Numbered from the stretch's first letter, positions 49,068 to 61,399 are shown. The stretch: 64,000 bases of DNA from Sclerodactyla briareus (GCA_026419785.1 JAODTK010005880.1:1-64000), one strand, 5' to 3'. The notes: a model not told the origin generated them from the letters alone. Numbers and translations: made by a program.

Positions 49068-49093
49068 GGGGGGGGGGGGGGGGGGGGGGGGGG
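49068..49093 (+). repeat. G26 homopolymer
   Basis: Twenty-six consecutive G after GAAGTGT. A Gly-run ORF starting here is an artefact. Confidence 0.9.
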
Positions 49094-49109
49094 TTAGTTC
49101 CAATGCACA

Positions 49110-49680
49110 CACCATGTCCCAAAATATGCAAATGTCAATGTGCCAAAAATTCATTTTTTGCAAAAAATCAAAATGGCTGCCGGGTTGGTCTCAAAATGAT
49201 CGCCATGCTTCAAAACGCGCAAATAAGCGAAAAACTCAATTTTGGCGAAAATCCAAAATGGCCGCCGTCAGAGTGATCGGGCGACGCACACTGTTTCCCA
49301 ATTCAAAATGGCATCTCGACCGATTCATGTGGCAAGTTGAAAGAAAAAAAACATGTCAAATCTGCGGAGACGAATTGACCAAAAACCAAAAATGGCCTGC
49401 GGGGTGGGGTCATATGGACGAAAACGAAAGTTGGTCTCAAAATGATCGCCATGCTTCAAAACGCGCAAATAAGCGCAAACTTAGTTTCAGCAAAAAAAAT
49501 CCAAATGGCTGCCGTCAGAGTGGTCGGGCGACGCCCACTCTTGACCCATTCACGATTTTCATCAGACGACTTTTGCAAAATTTCATATGATCCGATAAGG
49601 GCACTATGGAGTTATCGTCCAACCACTATCATGTTCAGTTCCCTTGACATCCAAGATAGCCGCCGCCATAGTGGGCAGTG
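49110..49680 (+). repeat. ~248-bp tandem units with ATGGC(T/C)GCC motif
   Basis: The run GGTCTCAAAATGATCGCCATG through CAAAACGCGCAAATAAGCG to GTCAGAGTG.TCGGGCGACGC occurs at 49,184-49,290 and again at 49,432-49,535. A partial third unit is at the left. The 174-codon plus-strand ORF is a repeat by-product. Confidence 0.85.
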
Positions 49681-49790
49681 ATGCTCACATTCGAACTCAT
49701 CCGAGATTTCGCATTTTTCAGACATGTGTGCAAAGTTCCGTGTCAATCGGACATTGTGTTGGAGAATTATTGCATTAACACGAACAGATT

Positions 49791-49822
49791 CCGCGGCGGC
49801 GGCGGGCGGCCCGCGGCGGCGG
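49791..49822. repeat. CGG-rich palindromic patch
   Basis: CCGCGGCGGCGGCGGGCGGC continuing to CCCGCGGCGGCGG. It is the most CpG-dense point of the window and sits about 130 bases before duplication arm B. Confidence 0.8.
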
Positions 49823-50483
49823 AGACGACGCTGCCAAAACCATAATATCCCGAAGTGGGGATATAATTAGTCCTCGAAACTTGGATTCTAACGAGTGTTA
49901 CTGTTAGTGTTAGTGTGTACATGTAGGTTAAACGAGGCTCAGCCTAGGCCTATTCAGCGACAGCAGAACAATCAAATTACAGTATATCAGGCTTCGAATG
50001 TATGACCCTACAGGTTGTGGTAATCTTTCGTACATTTTTTTTTGGGAAGTACAATTCCGGTTTAGGCTAAATGCATTGTTACGGTTTCTTACTTACGTCT
50101 CCTAGATAGATTCTGTCAAACACCACTCCACAAACATTGATGCAACACAAAAATTGCTGTTCATCACCAATTCACTCTCCCCAGACCCCGAATCAAATCC
50201 TCCATAATGTCATCAATTCCTTCGATGAAGTTAGAAGAACTCAACATTGAAACATGCTCATTGATTTGATGCAAAATAGAATGAGGATTCCTCTATTCAC
50301 TACCTTATCTGTGGCTGAAACCACATGCACATGACACATACTCTAAGGCCAGGCGCGGGGTTCTAGAAGTCCAATTTTTTTTTTGGAGGGGGGGGGGGGG
50401 TTGGACTTTGGGGAGCTGACAGGAGCAAGGGTACGTTCTTAATATGTGAGTGGAAAATTGGGATAATTGGTAATGAATATCGG

Positions 50484-50517
50484 GAGCGAGCGCCACCATA
50501 GGTTAGCGCGGAGCGTC
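50484..50517 (-). repeat. GCGCCA/TGGCGC hairpin family, copy 6
   Basis: GAGCGAGCGCCACCATAGGTTAGCGCGGAGCG, following T9 and G12 runs at 50,375-50,402. It is the arm-B counterpart of copy 1. Confidence 0.7.
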
Positions 50518-51989
50518 CAAAAAAAAGTCGGAAATCCAAAAACTCTCCAGATGGCCCGAAACGGCCATTTCCGAGTGTCGTCGAAACCTGACCAATTCAG
50601 TCATGATTTTCCTTGATCTATCCTAGTAATAAAAATTTAGGCACGCAGACTCCACAGAAACGTTTGCTTTTGTAACCACTACCACTGTGAACCGTGGTCA
50701 GTATAGTACTAAAAGTAGGACAAAGTGCGTATACGACTGACGAATCGACCGTATGGGTATGTCCTTACGAAAAATAGAGATACCATTCATTTTCATGACA
50801 TTTAGGAGTAGGAGTAACTGGTTATCGCGAGGAAATGTGACCTTCGGGAATGGAACAGTACTAGGGGTGAAGGGGGCAGGGACGCTTATGTATTTCAATA
50901 TGCCAATACGCATATTCAACATTAAAAAAAATATCAACACATCGTGCGGTTTGTATCTTTGAGGGGGAGTGAGCAATTTTCTGTGTACAATTTGATATCT
51001 TGCATGTGCACATGACCCAGTTAAGCAGGCAGCCTGCAGGCATAAGGAATTCATCTGGTCAAGCATGTCGTGCATTGTTCTATATGATATGACACCCTAC
51101 GTTGTAGATATATAACTACAGAACTGCACGAGGAGGAAACAACCATGTATTGTGATCATTGCCATATGGACTGTCATGGAGTCATTAGATACTTTGCCTG
51201 TATCTCATTTTCAAACACGTGGTTCATATATTGACACTCATAACTACTGCTGAATGCAGTTGCAGCATTTCTGACAATAGTCCTAGTTCAGCTCATGACA
51301 CCAACTGATTTATGATGAAGAACGTCTATGCCTAAGTGTGTTTTGTCATCCTTAATATAATTCCATGGCTATGTACAAAATCAGGCACGTGCAAAAAAAA
51401 AAAAGATTAACCTGACCGAGTTGGTCCAGACATTTATTTCTTAGGCTGATGAGGGCGGTACAGATTAGTGCACCCTTGTTGCCTGTTTCCTGTTCATGGA
51501 TAGACCACTGGATTGTCGATGCACATGCTGCTATAAAAAGTACCATGCGCATGTACCTCCGTGTACCCAGTGCAACTCAGAAGAAGTCTTTGGGTTGACT
51601 GCTGATGCTGTAACCCAGGACTCTCCAACTGTGGAAACCAGCACTGCCACCTGGACAATGTGGATCTGCAATCAAATGATATCATTCCAATGTTGTTCGG
51701 ACTTCTGCATGTTATGCAATTCCACTTTCCATTACGAAGTGATCTCTGTTGTCAATAGAGAACCTTGGAGTAAACTCCGATACAACAAGGCTTAGTTTTT
51801 TCTTCTACATAGGCACAATGCACTCCACATGTTCCTGTTGTACATACAGCAGTTCGCTCTGATAAATGTGGTGGCGAAAGGTGGAAATCGTGGGAGGAAC
51901 AATTTCTAGACAGGTGAAAATGCATTCTTACCACACAGAAGTTCTCTTCAATGTTTGTTACTATGCGCAACATCCTCCATCCATACATT

Positions 51990-52350
51990 ACTCATTCTTC
52001 AGCCTAACAAGTATTGCAAACATGGTAAAATGAAACAGATTGACATGAAATGAATGATCCTACAATACTTCTTTTCACCAATTTTATCCAGTTTGGATTC
52101 CTTGCCAATGGCGAAAGTACTTTTGCGATGGGACAGCGTATAGTATGGCAATTCCATGCAATTACCATTCTTTAGTTCACAAGTTATTGCAAACATGGAG
52201 AATGGACGCGAATGAACCTATATTGAATGAACCTACAATACTTATTTTCACCTAATTTTACCAGTTTGGGGATTTCCTGCCAAAGGCGAAGCAATCTATG
52301 CGATAATGCAGGCGTGGGTTATTTATGTGTGCGCATGGTATGCAATGTAT
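51990..52350 (+). repeat. Two ~180-bp tandem units (arm B)
   Basis: Counterpart of 3,785-4,140, with unit starts near 52,000 and 52,178. Confidence 0.75.
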
Positions 52351-52411
52351 GTATCCATCTTCTTGTAAGCACATTACTTTTTTTTTGAAAACCAGCAAAG
52401 ATGTGGAGGAT

Positions 52412-53246
52412 GCATAATTGGTAGGTGATTAGCCTATATGTAATAGAGGATCCTTATTGTTGTTTGGCGGTCCGCCAAGTTCGACAAAAGTTCAATGTCT
52501 GAAGACTTTGTAGACACATAACTCTCGCATCAGGCAGCAATTCATCTTGGTATGTAGGTTGGTCATAACGTAGTGATGATTCTTATTGTTTTCCGGTCTG
52601 ATGCAAGGTAATCTGAGGCGAATCAGAGCAACCTTAAAACACGTAACTAGTGAAGTAAAAGGTGCACTACAACCATACTTTGTGTGTAGCTTGACAATAT
52701 GGAGTAGATGATCCCTATTGTTTCGGTTTTTAAAGGTCATTTGAAGTCAAACAGGAACAAAAAATCTGAAAACGTTGTAATTGATACTGTTGAACAAGAA
52801 AGTGTTGTGAGAAGGTGCACACTTAGTATGTAGATTGCTATATGGAGCACATGATCCCTATTGTGTCAGGGTCAGATCCAAGGTCATCTTGAGTGAAAAG
52901 AGGTCACAGATCTGCGAACCGTGCAACATTACAACTAGTGAATCAAAAGATGAAAATGTCTCCTACTTGTACGTAGTGTTGGCATATGTATTGATAGTGG
53001 CCTATTGTTTCTTGATCTGGTCCAAGTTATCTGAGGTCATAGAAGTAAAATTCTGAAACCACCTGCATTCTGTATAACTAACTAAATGCAAGCGTAAGTA
53101 AGTTTATACTAGTATGGGGCTAGCCATGCCGAGTAGATGATCCTTATTGACTTTAGGTCTGATCCAAGTCTATCTGATGTCAATAGAGGTGAAAGTCTGA
53201 ACACCTGTAAACAAGATAACTACTGAAAACAAGGTACAGAACCACA
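52412..53246 (+). repeat. ~140-bp tandem units (arm B)
   Basis: Counterpart of 4,188-5,022, with the same unit order. AGGTCA half-sites are partly better kept here, e.g. AAGGTCATCTTGAGTGAAAAGAGGTCACAG at about 52,879 (its two AGGTCA words). Confidence 0.8.
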
Positions 53247-53388
53247 TACAATGACAACGTAACCAGCAGTCCAACTTCTTCAAATTCACTCTCTTGATGT
53301 AGATTCTTTCTCACTCGAAAATTTTTTTTTTTTTTTTTTTTTTTCACCCCATTTATCGCGAGTATTAATGCACTGCATTTTGGTTGTG

Positions 53389-53807
53389 TTAAAGGACAAG
53401 TCACCAAAAAGATTCAATGTCATAGGATTTTGCATTGAATCATGCAATTCAAACTTTGTTTCATGTCCATAGCATTTTTTTCGTATCAAGTTACGAATTT
53501 TTGAAGACTATTAATTTATCACTGTCTAGTGTGAACATTTTCAAATTGGGCAACCTTTTGATGACGTCATATCTACCAATTTTGAAGAAAATGCTAAAAA
53601 TATTTCTTATCCCTTATAATTGGTAGATATGACATCATAAGAAGGTGGCCAGTTTGCCAAAATCAACAATTATATGAAATTTGAGTAAGCCATATTTTCC
53701 CACCGAACATGCTTTAACCGGAACGAAGTGATATTTGAATGATTTTTTTATTCGCTTCAACAGTGAACACCAGAAGAGTATAATTTCGCTGGAATTTTTC
53801 CCCTTAA
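53389..53807. mobile_element. Foldback MITE with TTAA-type ends (arm B)
   Basis: Counterpart of 5,143-5,592. Its central hairpin is well preserved: 53,545-53,585 (GGCAACCTTTTGATGACGTC..) pairs with 53,618-53,660. A T-run of about 20 at 53,323-53,344 lies just left. Confidence 0.8.
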
Positions 53808-55030
53808 TACGTCGATATTCTCCTGTCAGGCCCATCTGCAACGTATTCTCTGTATAACCATCTCTCATAACGCCACCTACGACGCTGCCTGTATAATACA
53901 GTTGACAAGACATTGTGCTGGGAATAAAGCAACGGGTAAACGAGACCCATATAATCATCTTAGTGAAATACTGCTCTTTCTAGAACGTACGATGACCTGG
54001 TGGTAAATACTGTCAAATAGGGCAACAAGGTCTGATCGTATTCACGTGATCTTTATTCTACAGGAATAAAACTATCATCTCCAGACTCCCGGCCGTTCCC
54101 TAACATCACGAGTCCCGGTCAGCATCCCGTGGTCGCCTTCGGGATGGCCTGATACAGATCTCGATTTCTATGGCACCCCAGCCCTGATGACCGATGGGCC
54201 CAGTTAACCGTGACCATCACCCTTCCTTACTGATGGGTTAAGCCATATTCCGGATCATTCCCTTGCAATAGCTTGACTACTACCAGAGAAATGAGAGCTT
54301 CGTCGTTTGACCCGAACTTTGCATTCCCGCGGAGCCATTGGATGATGTCTGCACTGGAGGACGGGACTTTCTTGCGCGTCACGGTGACTAGATGATGAAT
54401 TCTCACTGGAGTACCACATTGACCCGTGCGAAGAAGTACATTGGTCGTCCGTCACGAGTTTGAGGATTACTTTTCACTCCAAGCAGAATGAGGGCCCGCG
54501 GAGCCGCACTTCGAATCATGTGAGGCCAACCCCCGTCTACTCGATTCCTGCTCAGTCGTCATGAGGTTGGCCGGAGGTGATGGAGGAAGCGCCAATTTCT
54601 GTCAGAACTGCCGGAAGTCGAGGGAATACAGAGTGTAAGGCCTCGGTAGACGTGGTTGGTATAAGTGGGTGGTTCCGGGACCGGCTTCTTCTCGGCCCGA
54701 AGAAGACACCGACTTCTTTGTTGCTGAGACCGGTCAGGGCTATTCGCCGATTGGGCCTAAAATACCCTGTCTCTAAAAATGAAGTAGTGACGCAACCCTC
54801 GATGGATTCATGCCATGAAAGTCATCATCAATTACGCCAATCACTATTTATTTGATTTTCAGAAGCTTGACCTGACTCTTTCTGATGCTATTCTGCGAAT
54901 ATCATTCATAATCATATGCATGTGCGTTTATAATAGGTATAGTCATTAGTCCTACACTCTGCGTTTACCACTATTTTGTCTGAGAAGTTTGTAATCACAC
55001 ATTTTCAGTCGAAATTGAAGAGGATAATTA

Positions 55031-56884
55031 AGATAGGATAGATATATTGTTTTTTTTTTTACTGCATTAGAATACTTTACCGCAAACTAAAAATACTAAT
55101 GTTGGAAACTTGGTATGTGTTCTTATTCTGGTTCGTAGGTTATGTCTATTCGACAGATTTTGAATTCTTTTCTAAAGGGGGAAGGAAATGTATTTTACAT
55201 AACGGCAATTGAGAAGAAATACAAATTGAAATTTCAATGAACTGTTTACCCCAATATACTTCTTTTTTCTCTGAATGTGGTGTCTTTGTCATTGTCTGGA
55301 TGAGACTCTGACTTCCTATTTATTTATTGTTCACGTGTCACATGACAAACCCCATCATATTGTTCCTTGTCGCTTGTCGCGTGATATTACTTTTTGATTC
55401 CTTGACGAAGTTGGGAATCAATGCAGGTCCATGTCATCTATGTGTCGGGTATTATATATGTATTTGTGTCACGCCGGCTTGTAATCACGATCAGAGGACA
55501 TTTGATGACACGGGGGATACACGTCTGAGATCTTTATAAACACGATTAGTTCAAAATGCTTATGCGGCGTTTCCTCACGTTGGCGGGTGAGCGCGCGGGT
55601 ATACGCTCACCATAACTTCAATCGGCTCGTTTTCATTGGCACCATACGCGGCGGGGCGGGCGTTCGTTCTTCTCGATTCAGTCATGTCGCATTTTTACCC
55701 GCCGCTCCCCCCCCTCCCCCCCCACCCCCGACCGCCGCGTGCCCGCGTGATATTTCGTCATCGGTTTCCGGGGATTCACTAATAAAACTTACTGGCCTGT
55801 AGGCCCGATAGTGCAGGGTAGAATAACAACTTTTGTTCAAATCATTTCGGGCCAAACAACACTCATAACTGTTTTACACTCGTAATGAATATCGTGAACA
55901 AATTTCTCTATTTGTAACGGCAGACACCTATTTAAAACATTTTGCATGTTTAAACCATGTGACGTGTCGAGTATGGCTAATTACATCTTCAAACCTGTCC
56001 ATTGTGAAGTTTTACAGATGATTGTCGTCTGGCTAGCGTACAGCGAGCAAGCGACGGCTAATTTTGCATGACGTCATCGCCAACTATCGCATGTGCGATA
56101 CTGGTATATCGATCACATACTCTAATATTAAGAATCATTCTATTTTGGACAAAAATGCGTGAAATATACCATTTGGTTCGAATTTATCTAAATTGTCTGA
56201 TGCAGTATATTGTTACAAGATTTATTTTACTTGACGACAATCCATCTTTGATAATTTTTTTAGGCGGCATCGTTACATTTGAACAATGGTCGTCTAAAAA
56301 TCAACACGGGGTTTATTCAACCCCCCCCCCCCCCAACCCCCACAATAGTACGCGGTCCGGTGTCTAATAATGATATAATAATAAACAGTAATAATAAAAT
56401 ATTATGATAATGAATTATTAATAAAAATAAAACTAATAATAATATAATAATATAATAATATAATAATCATAATAATAATAATATAAAATATAATATAATA
56501 ATAAATATAATCACAGTTCCTATTAGCGCATATAGAGCACTGAAAGTGGGGAAGAGTGCATGATTGTGTTAAACGCGGCACCCGCCAGCCCTGCACGCCC
56601 GCGTGCATGGAATGGGTACCCGCGACGCCCCGTGCCCGCGTGCGCACACGCCCGCCCGCGTCATGGAAACCCGCTTAGTCGATCAAGCGGACTTTGGATT
56701 GTATGCTATCCCTAAGGGAGTACAGACCTGATGTTGTTGTAGCTTCGTCCTGGTGAAGAAAAATTTATAAATTTGTTAAAATTGTTGGAGCTATAGTACT
56801 CAATGTTGAGTTCAACTAAAAAAAAAACTTATAGTGTTACCATTATTGTTATGTCAAGATGTTGATGTCAGTTTTTTTTTTGTG
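55031..56884. other. Arm B-specific filler without genes
   Basis: No match in arm A. It contains a C-rich patch at about 55,706-55,730, a C14 run at about 56,321, an (ATA)n tract at 56,360-56,515, and a GCCCGCGTG-rich patch at 56,595-56,665. No gene is recognised. Confidence 0.5.
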
Positions 56885-59110
56885 GAAAAGGGGAATTTAT
56901 GGAAATGAAATATGGTGTCCATAATGAGCAGGTACATCTCTCTAATATGGAATATATATTATTTGGCTTCTGTTTCAGTTGACGCGGTTTTCATTGCATG
57001 CATGTTCTCGGCGAGATTTGGTTCTCAACTCCGATGATAATGGGATGGTGCGCGAAACTCAATAACTTACAAGAGGACAATCCCCGGAGCTGCATTATCT
57101 CATCGGCACCACTGAAAATTCAGTCTCCAGAAGTTCAGAACCTTCAGAAAATTATACTGATTGATAATCGCTCTGGGAGAGCTGTCAAACCAGGCATCTG
57201 CCGCCACTATAATGTGCAGTTGCAGGAGGCGGCCTAAATTCGGGCGGCAGTCTTCCAAGACGATTGGCTAAGTGTGAAATCGGAATCTTCGAGGTTGTCA
57301 GACTCCTTCAGATCGGATAGGAGAAGTTCCACATTCCGGGGTAGTGAATGAGGACAGCAAATGATAGTAGCAGTTCAGTCTCACAAATATTTGGCTAATA
57401 TAATTAGGCTAGACTTGCTCTGGCTGACGAGAAGAGATGATGTGGGGGGAGGGGGGCGGGGGGAGGTAACTCTAACTTTACGAGGGCTTATGAAAGCAGG
57501 CTGCACCGTACATACCCACGAACCCCCCATTACCTTCCATGCCATTTTGGGCCCACTAATTTTCGAGATTACTCAATTTAGTTATAACTGACTGGATTGG
57601 GGGGGGGGGGAGAGTTCCAATATTTCTTCTTTCTTCCCCCTCCCTCTTCATCCAGTTCCGTTCTTGGGCCTTTCATTTTCCTCCGGACTTGTGAGTCAAT
57701 TTTACTTTCTCTGAGGGATACACTGAATAAGGCAGCACACCACATTTACACCTTATGTTTTTAAAACAATGCCAAGGTTATCTTAAATGAATGGACCCAT
57801 AATGTTTTCGCATTTTTGGCCAAATTGGGGGTTTAGCCTCCTTAGCGGTATCCTTCTGCCCTATCTGAAAGTACACATTCGTCTGCAATATGCTATACAT
57901 ACATGAACTGGCATTTAGTTTTCCTCGAAAATATTACCTGTCTATTTGATATAGAATTTCATCCTGGGACAGTGTGTCTGAATGGTGTCTGCTAGCTCCA
58001 CGTAGCATCAGCGCGAAACATCACGGGTCAGACTGGGAGTATCAGAGTCAGAGATGCTATGCCTTCGTGGTTGTTGTTAGCTGCAAAAGGGAGGTGGAAA
58101 TATACGTGGTAATAGCTTGCTCTGGGTTCAGGAAGAGGGTGTGAAGTGAGGTTACTGGTGCCCAGTTTTGCCCATACAGTATTATTTCGACTAGGCCTAG
58201 GGATAAGGGCTATAGCACTCAATGTTAAGTTCGACTAACTTAGTGCTAGTTGATTTTAGCCCCAGGTCGCTAAAATGCTAAAGTCTAGGCCTAGGCTAAG
58301 TTGACTGTTGCTCAAAGAAGTCAATTCCACTGTTAGCTTAAGTGTAGGCCCCCCCCCCCCCATAGGATAGGCTAAAATTACATGTATGTATAATAATGTA
58401 TAGCCATGTCCTGGTTGTATGAGATTACAGCATCATTCGCATAAGGTTACCCGAGTGTACCTGGATGCATGATATTAGTGTCAGGGATTAGGGGTAAGGT
58501 TAGTGAGGAGTGTTGGGGGTTACTTAATTGTGGTGTTGATAACGGACAAGATTGGGATTAGTCTGTAATGGAACCCGATTCTACCCCCACTTAGGCCTAA
58601 TCCTTAACACTAATCTAATTCACTCAGGTAAACATGGGTATACATTTATGCATCATGCCGAAAAGAATGTTAGGAATAAGTTGCTGGGGTAGGTGTCAGA
58701 TTTCAATTCCAGAGTAGAATCCAAAATCTTAATCTTATCGTACCAGACCTAAACCTAACCCTTGATCCCCAACATCAACCTTTGCGAGTGCACCTTCCCC
58801 CCACTGGAACACCTAAACCCGAGGGCACCCACCATAGGGTACCATCAGTGGATAGTTCCTAACTACCACTATAGTTACCATAGCAAAGCCGATTAGATAC
58901 AATAACTTCACCCAAACACATAAGTGCACAATAATCTGCCTCATCATTCTAATGAGCAATGAACAGTGTGGTCACGGATTTTCGTAACTAACTTTCCTTA
59001 AAAAATTGCCTCGTTTCCTACAGGACTTTAACAGAAACTCTAACCATTTTCGCGTCATGCCCGCATCCAATTAAGAACTATACCCTAAACACGCTTTGAC
59101 CACGCCGAAT
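56885..59110 (+). repeat. Duplication arm B, continuation split by an insertion
   Basis: 56,885-57,068 and 58,900-59,110 together match the contiguous arm-A interval 7,960-8,395. The intervening 1.83 kb is arm-B specific and annotated separately. Confidence 0.8.
57069..58899. mobile_element. 1.83-kb insertion with 9-bp flanking repeat
   Basis: CAATAACTT occurs at 57,060-57,068 and again at 58,900-58,908, exactly bracketing the DNA absent from arm A, as a target-site duplication would. No terminal inverted repeats, LTRs or coding motifs are obvious. It includes G-rich 57,440-57,470, a G12 run at about 57,600, C11 at about 58,349 and TAGGCCTA-rich 58,190-58,320. Confidence 0.5.
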
Positions 59111-59980
59111 GCAACGGACGCTCTGTCCTAATCCTGACCGTACTACTTGCTATAACTACGTTATCACCTCATCTCTTGGAACATAAGATAACTAGAACTG
59201 ATTAAAAACGGGTAATGGTCAACACCCCACCTATAAACTTGAGATTCAGGTTTTCAGTGGCCTTGTTGGAAGATTGTTGTTCTTTCTATATATCCCCATA
59301 CTTATTTTTTTGGGCGTCACTTGGAGGGGAGTGTCCGCACATCAACCCAAACACCCCCACACCAATTAACAGTTTTAACGCCTCACGTCCCACGTTGAGT
59401 AAGGTAGATTAATAACTGAATTGCCCCTACCTGGTTCCTAGATCCCAGTAGCATATGTGGCCCCTACCCTCGCACTGGTAATCGGTTGTAGTTGGAGCTT
59501 TCTCCCTCGGGACATCTAGAAAACGTGAGCCGTCGAAGCTTCTGAGGAGCTCGGCGCATGACGCTGAGACGCCGTTATTGGGACGCGGTGGTCCTGCGTA
59601 TTCGTGAGTCGGTGGAGATCACCTACACAACACGGCTTACAGGAGATCCGGAAGAGCCGTACTTCGGCCTCTCTGGTAGCTCTCAAGGCACGCGAATATG
59701 GGCTGATTAGTTATAACTTTTATAATGAAAACAATTTCCTCAGGACTAAGTTCAATTACGACATCTTCTGACACATGAAACACATTTCGATGGATCACAG
59801 GCCCTCCCACGCACTTTTGGTATCCCACCCCAAGCAGCCCTGCTGTTCGAAGCGTGGCGGATTCGAAACTGAAAACCCACTCAAGCAATCTCACGTAATA
59901 CCGTATGTGTATATACCGGAGTAGAATCCGATGTCGGGGCCCGCGGAACTGGGGATTCTACAAGGCTACAAAGCTCCGAA
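59030..59980 (+). mobile_element. 5' long terminal repeat (probable)
   Basis: It aligns with 61,960-62,912 in the same orientation. Shared runs include ACGTTATC.CC, CGTCCCACGTTGAGTAAG, TCC.AGATCCCAGTAGCATATGTG, TCGCACTGGT, and GAAAACCCACTC.AGCAATCTCA, and the ends have CTGGGTACTCTGCAAGG-like sequence. The repeats are heavily diverged. Exact ends are unclear because arm B of the duplication overlaps the left side. Confidence 0.65.
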
Positions 59981-60474
59981 ATCCAGATAAATCGTGTCCG
60001 AGGATGGAATCGCCTGGGGGCTAATCCGGGGCCTGATAACGTGTGTAACGGATGCGGAGTTATGTGGATCTCTCTTGTATGCCTATTTCGACTCTCTGTG
60101 TGGAAGAGGACTTTTAGAAATGATCGGCCGGGTATTGTGGCAAACCCGTCTCAGCCCCTGATATCCGAGTATGCAGTTAAGTCTGCTGGCGGGTCTCTGT
60201 TTCCTGCATTTAGGCCGAGATTGCCTGGAATCAGTGGAAACCCGTGAGGAGGAGATTCGATTAATATTCCTTAATATGTCGCAACTAGTAGCACGCTTTT
60301 ACAACCATAAAAATAGATGGCGGGCCCTTTTGTTTTCTTTTTGTGCCAGTAGGTATTCAAAACATCACCCCTCCACGGGTGTACTGTTACATCTTCGGCG
60401 CATGGCTATGGGGACCTACACTGGTTTCATTTTGCTATATGTCTGTCAGGCGTTATTGAATGGTTCACCAGAAT

Positions 60475-61094
60475 ATCAATTTTTCATTTAATATTTTGCC
60501 CCCTATTCCTGACGAACACTCTATTCCATGTCCCGCCCTTCACACCCCTATGTTCCATGTAAACAGCACTCCATGGGAAGGTGCGCGAGCGGACGGCGCA
60601 GCCCCTTTGTGGACACTCAGCTCCCCTATTGCCTGCTCAGCATGTTGGACTTGCTTCCGCAAGGCTTCGACTTCTGGGGCGATGGCACTCGCAGGGTTTG
60701 ACCCTCTCCACGGTTCTGTTGATTTATCCTTGAACCGGTCGAGTTATGTCAGCGGCCTGTCGAGCACTTCGCTGTCTTCTTGCTCAACCATCCTGGCAAT
60801 TCGAACCAGGCCATCAAAATCGGTACGAATTTCTGGTTGGGCCGTACAGCAACATTCACTTTCTCATTCCGCAGCCTCATCAAAAAACTACTCGAAGTGC
60901 TGTCCTACGCTTCCCCAGATACCACCCCTCTGCGGCGCATTTCGAATCGCCACCTCAGCTACTTCCATACCTAACCACTGTTTCATTTGCCTCCTGCTTT
61001 GTGTTAAAAATGTTCCAGCAGGCATTGCCACCAGTTTCTTACCTATTGGTGTGTTGGGTTTGGGGGGGTGATAGGGGAGATATGTTGGTGTCAC
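60475..61094 (-). pseudogene. Gag-like frame on the minus strand, three stops
   Basis: One minus-strand frame reads for about 200 codons without a frameshift and is broken only by three stops. It contains PIGKKLVAMPAGTFL, QMKQWLGMEVAEV, LVRIARMVEQED and EVEALRKQVQHAEQ: charged, helical, gag- or coiled-coil-like. Each stop (TAG, TGA, TAA) is one C-to-T change from Gln or Arg codons. The opposite strand is also open (203 codons, 60,460-61,071), but its Ser/Cys/Pro-rich product looks like an antisense shadow. It runs opposite to the RT fragment. No family is assigned. Confidence 0.35.
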
Positions 61095-61399
61095 GGAAAG
61101 AGGGATGAGCGCCGAGGATGGGAGTGTTCAGTGTTCCGATGGGGGAGAGTGTTCAGTGTAATTCTCTGATTGATCCTAATCGATAGCTCAGTTCAAGGGT
61201 GATCTGGGTAGTTGAGGGTTTCATTGGATGACAGCGATGTGGATGGACAGCCAGATGTCACTTGGATGATTTAGGACACATGGCGCTCTCTCTAACAACG
61301 GGTCAGAGAGATGAGGCCAATTATTACTGAGGGGCCATGGCGAGATACTCTGCCCGATCGAATTTGGAACTCGGCTGTGCCAGTGGGTTTAGACATCAG

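Larger units (their letters stand above)
49950..55030 (+). repeat. Large direct duplication, arm B (5' block)
   Basis: Same-orientation partner of 930-6,905. It lacks the ~785-bp GAGACCGG insertion of arm A. Similarity ends at TTTTCAGTCGAAATTGAAG (about 55,020), the same sequence at which arm A diverges (6,905). Confidence 0.9.

Noticed and set aside
49066-49590. 174-codon plus-strand ORF with poly-Gly start
   Set aside because: It starts in a G26 run and then spans tandem repeat units.
60460-61071. 203-codon plus-strand ORF, longest in the window
   Set aside because: Ser/Cys/Pro-rich composition without motifs. The antisense frame looks more protein-like, so this is probably its shadow.
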